Source: a bacterium (GTDB lineage: Bacteria > Patescibacteriota > Saccharimonadia > Saccharimonadales > Saccharimonadaceae). From it: 9,318 bases of DNA. Under the pieces are notes generated by a model. It worked only from the letters and a program-made list of their open reading frames with translations. It did no database searches and was not told where the DNA came from. Shown here one piece after another: positions 1 through 6,901 of the stretch. A program made the position numbers and the translations under genes. The DNA lies in the NCBI GenBank assembly GCA_021847685.1, contig JAJZQE010000019.1, forward strand, positions 1 through 9,318, read 5' to 3'. The first letter of the stretch is position 1, and each line of letters starts with the position of its first letter.

Positions 1-395
1 GTTTATTTGAAAACAAGCCAGATTATAAAAAATCAACCGATCCCGAGGGCCAGCTGTACGATGGCTTTGTGCCTGATGTTGACAAGGTTAGAATCGAATC
101 GGTTCGTAACGCTAGCGAGCGTGATTTGGCTGATTTTCACCCTAATTTTGTGGATGAGCGTCTGTCTCCACTACTACTGCACTACAAAGCGCGTAATTTT
201 CCAAAAACATTGGCCGAAGATGAATCGATTGCCTGGGAAAAATGGCGTTCCGCCAAGATTACGGCCGATTTGCCGGCTTTCATGAAGTCCTTAACTGATT
301 TAGTGGCCACAACGACCGATGATAATAAGCAATTTATCTTACAAGAACTTCAATTATGGGCCGAGAGTGTTTTGCCAGCTGATATCGACGGCTGA
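1..395 (+). CDS. sbcB: Exodeoxyribonuclease I, C-terminal part (5' end outside window)
   Basis: The reading frame is open from base 3 and ends at TGA 393-395, giving the last 130 residues of exonuclease I. This enzyme degrades single-stranded DNA 3' to 5' in recombination and mismatch repair. The visible part corresponds to the C-terminal helical domain. It matches my memory of E. coli SbcB at QLYDGF (NVDAQLYNGFF in E. coli), a FVDERL segment, and KARNFPKTL followed by a spaced tryptophan and arginine (YRARNFPGTL...W...R). The end of the protein also aligns, with the helix LQLWAESV matching LWQYAEEIV. The DnaQ-like catalytic domain lies upstream and cannot be judged. The nearby ATG at 69 is internal, because homology begins well before it. 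The stop directly abuts the stop of the convergent gene at 396. SbcB is best known from gammaproteobacteria, so its presence here is somewhat notable. The family call is firm; an intact N-terminus is assumed. Confidence 0.9.
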   Translation, partial: LFENKPDYKKSTDPEGQLYDGFVPDVDKVRIESVRNASERDLADFHPNFVDERLSPLLLHYKARNFPKTLAEDESIAWEKWRSAKITADLPAFMKSLTDLVATTTDDNKQFILQELQLWAESVLPADIDG

Positions 396-650
396 TTAAA
401 TAGCTTTGTGTTTGACTTGTGTGTTGGCTGCAATAGTTGGGCGGATTAATGGCCAGACGGTAATACGCAGGATGATTACAGTGATGGCTGTGGCGGTAGC
501 GGCCATAAAATCAATTGGCGAGATGACGATATTGGTGCCGGGTACAATGCCAGCAAAGACAAACAAGATTAATTGCTGACTAAAATTAATCGTATCTAAA
601 AATATGACGCCGGAGCCGATTAGACAAAGGGTGATTATTAATTTTCGCAT
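396..650 (-). CDS. Small hydrophobic membrane protein of unknown function (84 aa)
   Basis: I do not recognise a named family. The 84-residue product is strongly hydrophobic, with probable membrane segments near residues 4-21, 27-43 and 48-69. The first could instead be a signal anchor. A short basic tail follows (VKHKA near the C-terminus). A Pro-Gly-Thr-Asn turn at residues 37-40 sits between the second and third segments. The ATG start at 648-650 is supported by a good Shine-Dalgarno, AAAGAGG, seven bases upstream. Its TAA stop (396-398) begins on the base after the sbcB stop, so the two convergent genes are packed tail to tail with no spacer and no visible terminator. It is divergent from uvrA. 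A third option, that this is a chance ORF, is unlikely given the ribosome site, the membrane-like composition and the precise packing. Confidence 0.75.
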   Translation of the reverse strand: MRKLIITLCLIGSGVIFLDTINFSQQLILFVFAGIVPGTNIVISPIDFMAATATAITVIILRITVWPLIRPTIAANTQVKHKAI

Positions 651-657
651 AGCATAA

Positions 658-664
658 CCTCTTT
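658..664 (-). promoter_or_regulatory. Shine-Dalgarno AAAGAGG for the small membrane protein
   Basis: On the minus strand the bases read AAAGAGG, seven bases before the ATG at 650. This is a normal spacing and supports translation of the small ORF. A TAATAT at 668-673 could be a -10 box, but it lies so close that the transcript would start at or inside this site, so I do not call that promoter. Confidence 0.6.
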
Positions 665-723
665 AAAATATTATTTCCGTTTAGTCAATTTAACACTAGT
701 CGGATAGTTATGCAACGATAAGC

Positions 724-738
724 GTGATGTAAGTCACA
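724..738. promoter_or_regulatory. CRP/FNR-like palindrome upstream of uvrA
   Basis: GTGA (724-727) and TCAC (734-737) form an inverted repeat with a six-base centre, followed by A. This is close to the CRP consensus TGTGA-N6-TCACA; only the first T is missing. It lies just upstream of the putative uvrA -35 region and within the gap between two divergent genes, a plausible place for a regulator. A four-base arm can occur by chance, and no regulator gene is in the window, so this is only a candidate. I see no LexA-type box in this gap. Confidence 0.25.
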
Positions 739-743
739 GGGAC

Positions 744-772
744 TGGAAAATTAGGCTTTTTTAGAGTACAAT
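744..772 (+). promoter_or_regulatory. uvrA promoter, probably giving a leaderless mRNA
   Basis: The -10 box is TACAAT at 767-772 (5 of 6 to consensus), with a weak -35 TGGAAA at 744-749 and a 17-base spacer. Only nine bases lie between the -10 and the ATG at 782, so the predicted transcription start falls at about 779-782, on or just before the start codon. There is no Shine-Dalgarno in those bases. Confidence 0.55.
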
Positions 773-781
773 AGTCGGGTT

Positions 782-3601
782 ATGTCAGAGGTAATTAGAG
801 TTGTTGGTGCCCGCGAGCACAACCTTAAAAATGTTAACGTCGAAATACCGCGTGATAAGTTGGTCGTAATTACTGGACTATCTGGTTCGGGTAAGTCGTC
901 ACTGGCTTTTGATACCATTTACGCCGAAGGTCAGCGCCGCTATGTCGAAAGTTTGTCTAGTTATGCTAGGCAGTTTTTAGGCATGATGGAAAAGCCGGAT
1001 GTCGATCAAATCGATGGTCTGAGTCCGGCCATTAGTATCGATCAAAAGTCGACCAGCCGTAATCCGCGCAGTACCGTAGCGACCGTAACTGAGATTTATG
1101 ACTATATGCGCCTTTTGTATGCGCGCATTGGTATTCCACATTGTCCAATCTGTGGTAAGCCCGTCTCGCGTCGTACGCCCGAGACAATTATTGATGAAAT
1201 TATGAAGTTTCCTGAAGGCAGCCGTTTGATGATTATGGCGCCAATTGTTCAAAGCAAAAAAGGTGAGTTTGCCCACATCCCCGAGCAGTATCGCCGACTT
1301 GGTTTTGCTCGGGCGCGGGTTGACGGCGTGGTTTACGCCCTTGATGAATTTCCAGAGCTCGATAAAAAGTACAAACATGATATTCAAATTGTGGTTGATC
1401 GTGTCGTCATTAATGCTGATATGCAAGGTCGAGTGACACAATCGACCGAACAGGCGCTTGAGATTGCCGACGGTATTGTGTCGGTCTTAAACGTCGATAA
1501 CGAAGAGATCTCGACCTTTAGTCAGCGTTACGCCTGTTTAGACCACCCCGATGAGGACATCCCCGAGTTAGAGCCGCGCCTATTTAGCTTTAACGCTCCA
1601 CAGGGTGCCTGTCCGATCTGTACCGGTCTTGGTAGTCGTTTAGAAGTTGATCCAAGTTTGGTTTTTAACCCAAATCTGACCATTTCCGAGGGTGCAATCC
1701 GCCCATATAACCGGGTAAATAGTGATGCATGGTACATGAAGCGGTTGGATGAAGTTGCCAAAGCGCATGGTTTTAGTCTGCACGTGCCAGTCAAAGAATT
1801 GTCGGAAGCTGATCTGCAGAAGGTGCTTTATGGCACTGGTACGCAAAAATACACCGTTCCACTTGGTGGTGGCCGTAGTTACGAGTCGGTTTATGAAGGT
1901 GTGATTCCTAACCTAGAGCGTCGCCACCGCGAAACTGACAGCGATTTTATGCGTAAAGACATCGAACGCTTTATGCGCGAGCGCCAATGCTACACCTGTA
2001 AAGGCGCCCGTCTCAAACCAGTTGTTTTGGCGGTAACCATTCACGGCCTAAATATTATGGATATTTGTAATCTGGATGTCGATGCGGCGCTTGATTTGTT
2101 TGAAAATAGCTTGCCCTTAAACGATCAAGAGCAATTTATCGCGGCGCAAATTATGAAAGAAATCAAAGCTCGCCTTGGTTTTATGAGCAACGTTGGCCTT
2201 AATTATCTAGAACTAGCCCGAGCCGCTAATACCTTAAGTGGCGGTGAAGCGCAGCGAATTCGTCTGGCAACTCAGATTGGATCGGGCCTTCAGGGTGTTT
2301 TGTATGTTCTTGACGAACCATCGATTGGCCTCCACCAACGTGATAATGACCGTTTAATCGAGACATTAAAGCGACTGCGTGACCTTGGTAATACGGTTTT
2401 GGTGGTTGAGCACGATGAGGATACGATTCGTCAGGCAGACTACCTGATTGATATGGGGCCTGGTGCCGGTCTTGCCGGTGGCGTCGTTGTGGCAGCCGGT
2501 ACGCCAGGGGAAGTAGCTAATAATAAAGACAGTTTAACTGGTCGGTATCTAAATGGTACCGAGAAGATTGATACCCCTAAAACACGCCGTAAAATTATGA
2601 AAGATCGACAACTAATTGTGCGTGGTGCCCGCGAAAATAATCTAAAAAATATTGACGTGGCTTTTCCACTAGGCGTAATAACAGTCGTCAGCGGCGTTAG
2701 CGGATCGGGCAAGTCAACATTAGTTAACGATATTTTAGCCAAAGAACTATCAGCTCGCTTGCATCGTTCGCACGAGATTCCGGGACTTCACGAAAATATC
2801 GAGGGCATTAAGTACCTCGATAAAGCGATTATTATTGATCAATCGGCGATTGGCCGGACGCCGCGGTCTAACCCAGCTACTTATACTGGCGTCTTTACGC
2901 CAATTCGCGAGCTTTTTGCCGGTACGCCCGAAGCTAATATTCGTGGTTACAAAGCTGGTCGGTTTAGCTTTAATGTTAAAGGCGGTCGCTGTGAGAACTG
3001 TCAGGGTGATGGTGTTATCAAGATTGAGATGCACTTTTTGCCCGATGTCTACGTGACTTGTGATGTTTGTAAAGGCAAGCGCTACAACCGTGAAGCGCTT
3101 GAAATTAAATACAAAAACGCCACGATTAGCGATGTCTTGGATATGACCGTCGAACAAGCTGCCAAGTTTTTTGAAAATATTCCATCGATTGCCCGCAAAC
3201 TTGATACTCTAGTTGATGTTGGTCTTGGTTACATTCACCTTGGACAACCGGCCACGACTTTTAGTGGTGGCGAAGCTCAACGTATTAAACTGGCCAGCGA
3301 GTTGTCACGTCGCGCAACTGGCAAGACGCTTTATATCTTGGACGAGCCAACAACCGGACTGCACAGTGCCGATGTTAAACGACTACTCGGTATCTTACAA
3401 AAACTGGTCGAGGGTGGTAACAGCATGGTGATTATCGAACATAATTTGGATGTGATTAAAACAGCTGATTATGTCATCGATATGGGTCCCGAGGGTGGTC
3501 AGGGCGGCGGACGAATTATTGCATCTGGCACACCCGAAGAAGTTGCCAAGGTTGAGGCGTCGTACACCGGACGCTATCTGAAACCGATGTTAAAAAATTA
3601 A
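782..3601 (+). CDS. uvrA: UvrABC system protein A (excinuclease ATPase)
   Basis: UvrA is the DNA-damage sensor of nucleotide excision repair. As a dimer it scans DNA and loads UvrB, after which UvrC cuts. The 939 residues match normal UvrA length, and both ABC modules are complete. The first has Walker A GLSGSGKS at 32-39, signature LSGGE at 485-489 and Walker B LDEP at 510-513. The second has Walker A GVSGSGKS at 638-645, signature FSGGE at 827-831 and LDEP at 853-856. The second zinc module is intact (C737, C740, C760, C763). The first zinc module, before the LEPRLFSFN segment, is C252, H255, C277, C280, so histidine replaces one usual cysteine. The start at 782 is fixed by the conserved opening (VVGAREHNLKN) and by a -10 box nine bases upstream; there is no Shine-Dalgarno. 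The gene ends two bases before the stop of convergent dedA. uvrC lies about 4.6 kb away in a different transcription unit. Confidence 0.98.
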   Translation: MSEVIRVVGAREHNLKNVNVEIPRDKLVVITGLSGSGKSSLAFDTIYAEGQRRYVESLSSYARQFLGMMEKPDVDQIDGLSPAISIDQKSTSRNPRSTVATVTEIYDYMRLLYARIGIPHCPICGKPVSRRTPETIIDEIMKFPEGSRLMIMAPIVQSKKGEFAHIPEQYRRLGFARARVDGVVYALDEFPELDKKYKHDIQIVVDRVVINADMQGRVTQSTEQALEIADGIVSVLNVDNEEISTFSQRYACLDHPDEDIPELEPRLFSFNAPQGACPICTGLGSRLEVDPSLVFNPNLTISEGAIRPYNRVNSDAWYMKRLDEVAKAHGFSLHVPVKELSEADLQKVLYGTGTQKYTVPLGGGRSYESVYEGVIPNLERRHRETDSDFMRKDIERFMRERQCYTCKGARLKPVVLAVTIHGLNIMDICNLDVDAALDLFENSLPLNDQEQFIAAQIMKEIKARLGFMSNVGLNYLELARAANTLSGGEAQRIRLATQIGSGLQGVLYVLDEPSIGLHQRDNDRLIETLKRLRDLGNTVLVVEHDEDTIRQADYLIDMGPGAGLAGGVVVAAGTPGEVANNKDSLTGRYLNGTEKIDTPKTRRKIMKDRQLIVRGARENNLKNIDVAFPLGVITVVSGVSGSGKSTLVNDILAKELSARLHRSHEIPGLHENIEGIKYLDKAIIIDQSAIGRTPRSNPATYTGVFTPIRELFAGTPEANIRGYKAGRFSFNVKGGRCENCQGDGVIKIEMHFLPDVYVTCDVCKGKRYNREALEIKYKNATISDVLDMTVEQAAKFFENIPSIARKLDTLVDVGLGYIHLGQPATTFSGGEAQRIKLASELSRRATGKTLYILDEPTTGLHSADVKRLLGILQKLVEGGNSMVIIEHNLDVIKTADYVIDMGPEGGQGGGRIIASGTPEEVAKVEASYTGRYLKPMLKN

Positions 3602-3613
3602 ATCTATTTTTTA
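3591..3613. terminator. Possible weak AT-only bidirectional hairpin between uvrA and dedA
   Basis: TAAAAAAT (3591-3598) and ATTTTTTA (3606-3613) form a perfect eight-base inverted repeat around a seven-base loop that spans both stop codons. With no G-C pair in the stem it would be a weak hairpin. Each strand does provide a run of six T, so it could help end transcription from both convergent genes. It may equally be chance in AT-rich sequence. Confidence 0.25.
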
Positions 3614-4275
3614 GAAAACAAAACTTTAAATTGAAGCTTGGTCGCAGCCCAAAGTGCCTGGCGCTGCTTTTTGTCTTTTAAAACATGAATAAGCGCTGGC
3701 GAGATAGACAGCAAAATAATTACAATTACGATTGGTAGCAGAATAGTATCGATATTTAGACCCATCGCGACAAACCATTGACTAAGGAAGTAACCAGCGT
3801 AAGTTACGCCAGCAGTCCAAAAAACTGCGCCGATAATATTAAAGATGACGAACTTTTTAAATTCAAGCCTCGCGACACCGGCCATAACGGGGGTGAAGGT
3901 TCGAATAATTGGTATAAATTGAGCTAAAATAATGGTTTTGCCGCCATTCTTTTCATAAAAAGCGTGGGCGCGCTGAACATATTCTTGTTTAAAAAAGCGC
4001 GCGTCTGGTTTTTTAAAGATTCGTGGACCGATTCGACGCCCAAGCGTATAGCCGGTACTGTTGCCAAGTACGGCCGCCATAAAAATTAATCCCACTAATA
4101 TATGAATATTGATATTTAAAACGTGCGAAGATGTTAGAAAGCCGGCCGTAAATAACAAGCTGTCGCCAGGCAGGAAGAAGCCAATCATCAGCCCAGTTTC
4201 GGCAAAAACGACGGCTAGTATACCAAAGACGCTAGCGAATTTTATAAAATCAATCAGGTCCATTCCGGGAATCAT
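3604..4275 (-). CDS. DedA family membrane protein (lipid carrier flippase family)
   Basis: DedA/SNARE-associated proteins are inner-membrane transporters. Characterised members return undecaprenyl phosphate or flip phospholipids and support proton-motive-force homeostasis. The 223 residues match family length. The family signature is clear: FAETG at 24-28 with E26, then GFFLPGDSLL at 32-41 with D38, a re-entrant-type segment, and later RTFTPVMAG at 125-133. Hydrophobic stretches occur near 12-35, 57-75, 142-166 and 177-198, and the C-terminus is basic and probably cytoplasmic. The arginine usually found six residues before R125 is a glutamine here (Q119), with the context AQFIPIIRTF. The ATG at 4275 is preceded by a -10 box nine bases away and no Shine-Dalgarno; M5 is a possible alternative start. 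The gene converges on uvrA and diverges from rplY. Which lipid it carries cannot be told from sequence. Confidence 0.92.
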   Translation of the reverse strand: MIPGMDLIDFIKFASVFGILAVVFAETGLMIGFFLPGDSLLFTAGFLTSSHVLNINIHILVGLIFMAAVLGNSTGYTLGRRIGPRIFKKPDARFFKQEYVQRAHAFYEKNGGKTIILAQFIPIIRTFTPVMAGVARLEFKKFVIFNIIGAVFWTAGVTYAGYFLSQWFVAMGLNIDTILLPIVIVIILLSISPALIHVLKDKKQRQALWAATKLQFKVLFSKK

Positions 4276-4284
4276 ACTTGTATT

Positions 4285-4314
4285 ATTTTATCACGTTCGG
4301 CAGTGAATTGTTAA
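4285..4314 (-). promoter_or_regulatory. dedA promoter, probably leaderless
   Basis: On the minus strand, TTAACA (4309-4314) is a 5-of-6 match to the -35 box and TAAAAT (4285-4290) a 5-of-6 match to the -10, with an 18-base spacer. The -10 ends nine bases before the ATG at 4275, which predicts a transcript starting at or within a few bases of the start codon. The promoter overlaps the divergent rplY promoter region. Confidence 0.6.
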
Positions 4315-4317
4315 AAA

Positions 4318-4326
4318 TGCTATAAT
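4318..4326 (+). promoter_or_regulatory. Extended -10 promoter of rplY
   Basis: TGC followed by a perfect TATAAT (4321-4326) is an extended -10 element, which explains why no good -35 is visible. Transcription would start near 4333 and leave a leader of about 30 bases before the ATG at 4364. A perfect six-base inverted repeat, TGTTAA (4309-4314) and TTAACA (4332-4337), flanks the box; its left arm doubles as the dedA -35. Confidence 0.7.
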
Positions 4327-4351
4327 AGTTATTAACACGCCAAAGTGGAAT

Positions 4352-4357
4352 AAGGAG
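4352..4357 (+). promoter_or_regulatory. Shine-Dalgarno AAGGAG for rplY
   Basis: AAGGAG lies six bases before the ATG at 4364. This strong site contrasts with the absence of one before uvrA, dedA, trhO and uvrC, and it favours this ATG over the second in-frame ATG at 4373. Confidence 0.75.
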
Positions 4358-4363
4358 TTCAAG

Positions 4364-5041
4364 ATGCAGAATATGTCTTTAAAGTTAGAAAAACGCACCG
4401 TTAGTGGCAAGCAGGTTGTAAAACTTCGCGATGAAGGACAAGTCCCAAGTGTAGTTTATGGTGGCAGCACCGAGCCGATTTCGACACAATCCCCAATTGT
4501 TGAAACAACCAAGGTCGCTCACGTGGCTGGCCGACATTCGCCAGTCGATATCATAATTGACGGTAAAAAGAAACTGGCTATTATCAAGTCAATCGATTAC
4601 GACCCAGTTAAGCATGTTTTGCGCCACGTTGCCTTCCACACGATTAAGCAAAACGAAACGATTACAACCGAAGTCCCAGTTGTTCTAACTGGCCTTGGCG
4701 AAAGTGCTGCTGAGCGTGCCGGATTAGTTATTTTGCAAGCAATTGAACACCTCGAAATTAAAGCTTTGCCTGCTAACCTGCCCGAAGCACTCGAGATTTC
4801 AGTTGCTGATTTGGCTACCGACGAAGACAAGCTGACCGTTGGTGATATTAAATTGCCAGAAGGTGTTGAATTTGCCGATAATGATCAAGATCTAGACCTT
4901 GTGATCGCTAATGTCTACGAACCGGGTGCCTTGCAAGCGGCTAACGATGCCATTGGTGGTGAAGCTGAGCCGGAAGCAGCCGAAGAAGTTGTAGCCGATA
5001 ACGGCGAAGCCGAAGCTCCGCAGCCAGCTGAAGAAAAATAG
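4364..5041 (+). CDS. rplY: 50S ribosomal protein bL25, CTC/TL5 type
   Basis: bL25 binds 5S rRNA in the large ribosomal subunit; the long form is known as CTC or TL5. The 225-residue product has the expected two domains. The N-terminal 5S-binding domain is at about 5-95, with KLEKR, a GKQVVKLRDEGQVPSVVYGG-like stretch and the IDYDPVKHVLRHVAFH strand. The C-terminal beta domain is at about 98-185, including the conserved GL and LPEGVEF segments. A tail from about 198 to the end is rich in Glu, Ala and Pro and strongly acidic, as is common in CTC proteins. The gene is monocistronic by layout, with its own extended -10 promoter, a Shine-Dalgarno and a strong hairpin terminator just after its TAG stop. 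It is divergent from dedA and convergent with the ABC exporter. The call is firm. Confidence 0.96.
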   Translation: MQNMSLKLEKRTVSGKQVVKLRDEGQVPSVVYGGSTEPISTQSPIVETTKVAHVAGRHSPVDIIIDGKKKLAIIKSIDYDPVKHVLRHVAFHTIKQNETITTEVPVVLTGLGESAAERAGLVILQAIEHLEIKALPANLPEALEISVADLATDEDKLTVGDIKLPEGVEFADNDQDLDLVIANVYEPGALQAANDAIGGEAEPEAAEEVVADNGEAEAPQPAEEK

Positions 5042-5054
5042 TCCAGCAGTTCAA

Positions 5055-5091
5055 TAATAAATATCCGCACTATTTGTGCGGATATTTATTA
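5055..5091. terminator. Bidirectional hairpin terminator between rplY and the ABC exporter
   Basis: Perfect 16-base arms (5055-5070 and 5076-5091) enclose a five-base loop, TATTT. The loop-proximal part of each arm is GC-rich (CCGCAC/GTGCGG), and the outer part is AT-rich on both sides. The structure can therefore end transcription of rplY on the plus strand and of the exporter on the minus strand. The outermost bases of the right arm are the exporter's TAA stop (5089-5091), so coding sequence and terminator overlap. Confidence 0.88.
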
Positions 5092-6840
5092 GTCCTCGAT
5101 AAAACCACCCGACTGATGGGCCCATAGTTTGGCATAGGTGCCGTTTTGAGTAATCAGTTCCTTGTGTGAACCTTGCTCAACAATTTGACCATTATCGAGC
5201 ACTATAATTCGGTCAAGTTTAGCGATAGTCGATAATCGATGGGCTACTACGATACTAGTGCGATCTTGCATCAATTTAGTCAAAGCATCCTGAATCAGCT
5301 TTTCGGTGGCGCTATCAAGGGCTGAGGTCGCTTCGTCTAAGACCAGAATTGGGGCGTCTTTTAAAATGGCCCGCGCAATAGCAATGCGCTGTCTCTGACC
5401 ACCCGACAATTTGACGCCACGTTCACCGACAATCGTGTCAAAGCCTAGTGGCAACTTTTCGATAAATGATAAGGCATTAGCCTGTTTGGCGGCTTTGTAA
5501 ATCTGCTGATGGCTGGCAGCTAAATTGCCATAAGCGATGTTTTCACGTAGTGTGCGGTGGAACAGAGCGGGATCTTGTGGAACATAGGCGACATTTTTGC
5601 GTAAGCTGGTCTGTGTAACGGTCTTAATATCAACCCCATCTATTTTAATTGAGCCTTCGTTGATATCGTCGAACCGTAGTAGCAGTTTAGTTAGCGTAGT
5701 TTTGCCAGCACCCGATACGCCAACAACTCCGACTTTTTGACCGGACGGAATTGTTAGCGATAGGTTATTTATGACTTTAACGTCAGGATTATCGCGATAT
5801 ATATACTCAACGTTTTCAAGTAAAATTTCACCCTTTTTGACAACTAGTTTTTTAGCATCCGGCTGATCGTTAATTAGTGGTCGATGTCCAAGTATTTCTG
5901 TCATTGGCGCTGCCTGGATAAACAGCCGGTCGTAACCATTGATTATATCGCCCAGTGAAAATAGCTGGCTAGCAATTCGCTGCAAGTAGGCAATGGTAAA
6001 GATAGCGATACCTAACTCGATTTTTTTATTGATTAATAACATAGCGAGAATAGCGACAGTAATAATTTGAACTGATGACATCACAAAGATTCGCAACGAA
6101 CCTTCAACAGACATTCGACGAAAATCTTTTTTATAGACATGGCGATATTTTTCAGTTATTTTTGCCAAAGCAGAAAGTTCGTACTGCTCATTCGCAAAAG
6201 TCTTAACAGTCAGCGAGTTGGCTATAGCGTCGGCCGCCGCACCGTTAACTTCGCCAACAAGTTTTTTGCGGTCGGCTCGATAGGGTAGGCGTATTTTCAT
6301 TGATACCTTGACTTGAATAAGTAGCGCAATGACAAGCCCCAGGATGATAACTCCTAGTGTTGGAGTGTGGGCGAAAATAATAACCACACCGCTACCAACA
6401 CTTAGGACAAAAGTTAGGGTTCTTAAGATTAATAAATCTTGCAAACCGACATGAGCGTTTAAGAAGTCGATAAACTTGCCGGTTAGAGCACCAATTTTTT
6501 GATTTGAAAAGAACTCTTGATCCTTAGCTAGGAGCTTTTCGATTGTACTATTCGCCAGGTCGCGACGAACTAAACTTTCGTGATGGATAGCGCTTTGAAA
6601 ACCTATAAGATTTAAAGTAACTCCTATGATAGCCGCTCCAGAGGCAAGAGCAATAAATTGCCAGAGTAAATTGGTATTACCTGTGGTTAATGTTCCGACG
6701 GCTTGTGATAAAAAGTAGGGCAGAGCTGTATCAATAAATAGTGCCGCTGCCGGAATGCCAACTAACATGATAAAAAAGCTAGTTTTGTAATTGCGGATGT
6801 GTTCCCAATATAATTTGACAGTTTGTTTGTTCGTGCTCAA
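5089..6840 (-). CDS. ABC exporter, fused permease and ATPase (MsbA/LmrA-like half transporter)
   Basis: This is a membrane exporter with a transmembrane domain followed by an ATPase, working as a homodimer or with a partner not seen here. The substrate cannot be told; lipids, peptides or drugs are all possible. Using the longest frame from ATG 6873 (594 residues) for numbering, six membrane helices occupy about 30-310. The ATPase has Walker A GVSGAGKT (385-392), Q-loop Q433, signature LSGGQ (489-493), Walker B with D513 and catalytic E514, and H-loop H545, all intact. I chose TTG at 6838-6840 (583 residues, equivalent to residue 12) because GGAGG lies nine bases before it. The next residues, KQTVKLYWEHI, are also where such proteins usually begin. 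The ATG at 6873 has neither a Shine-Dalgarno nor a good -10 box. The gene stands alone between convergent rplY and divergent trhO. The function class is firm; the start is moderately sure. Confidence 0.93.
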   Translation of the reverse strand: MSTNKQTVKLYWEHIRNYKTSFFIMLVGIPAAALFIDTALPYFLSQAVGTLTTGNTNLLWQFIALASGAAIIGVTLNLIGFQSAIHHESLVRRDLANSTIEKLLAKDQEFFSNQKIGALTGKFIDFLNAHVGLQDLLILRTLTFVLSVGSGVVIIFAHTPTLGVIILGLVIALLIQVKVSMKIRLPYRADRKKLVGEVNGAAADAIANSLTVKTFANEQYELSALAKITEKYRHVYKKDFRRMSVEGSLRIFVMSSVQIITVAILAMLLINKKIELGIAIFTIAYLQRIASQLFSLGDIINGYDRLFIQAAPMTEILGHRPLINDQPDAKKLVVKKGEILLENVEYIYRDNPDVKVINNLSLTIPSGQKVGVVGVSGAGKTTLTKLLLRFDDINEGSIKIDGVDIKTVTQTSLRKNVAYVPQDPALFHRTLRENIAYGNLAASHQQIYKAAKQANALSFIEKLPLGFDTIVGERGVKLSGGQRQRIAIARAILKDAPILVLDEATSALDSATEKLIQDALTKLMQDRTSIVVAHRLSTIAKLDRIIVLDNGQIVEQGSHKELITQNGTYAKLWAHQSGGFIED

Positions 6841-6849
6841 GTCGCGGTT

Positions 6850-6854
6850 CCTCC
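6850..6854 (-). promoter_or_regulatory. Shine-Dalgarno GGAGG supporting a TTG start of the ABC exporter
   Basis: The minus strand reads TTGGAGGA around this site, nine bases before TTG 6840. It would lie inside the coding region if the ATG at 6873 were used. TTTAAT at 6872-6877 (5 of 6 to a -10 box) would start a transcript around 6865, with a leader of about 25 bases containing this site. Confidence 0.55.
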
Positions 6855-6901
6855 AAAAGTCTATTTTTAGCATTAAACTCGTTTAGATTGGTTTCGCTAT
6901 T

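Noticed and set aside
7..285. 92-codon ORF at the left edge
   Set aside because: It is a frame shift away from sbcB, whose homology runs in the other frame from base 3 to the stop at 395.
651..781. LexA/SOS box before uvrA
   Set aside because: Neither the CTG-N10-CAG form nor the GAAC-N4-GTTC form occurs in the gap.
977..1441. 154-codon ORF on the minus strand inside uvrA
   Set aside because: It lies wholly within uvrA in an antisense frame, has no domain I recognise, and uvrA is unambiguous across it.
2440..3157. Minus-strand ORFs of 100 and 135 codons opposite the second half of uvrA
   Set aside because: They are antisense shadows of conserved UvrA ATPase and zinc-module sequence, without ribosome sites or recognisable motifs.
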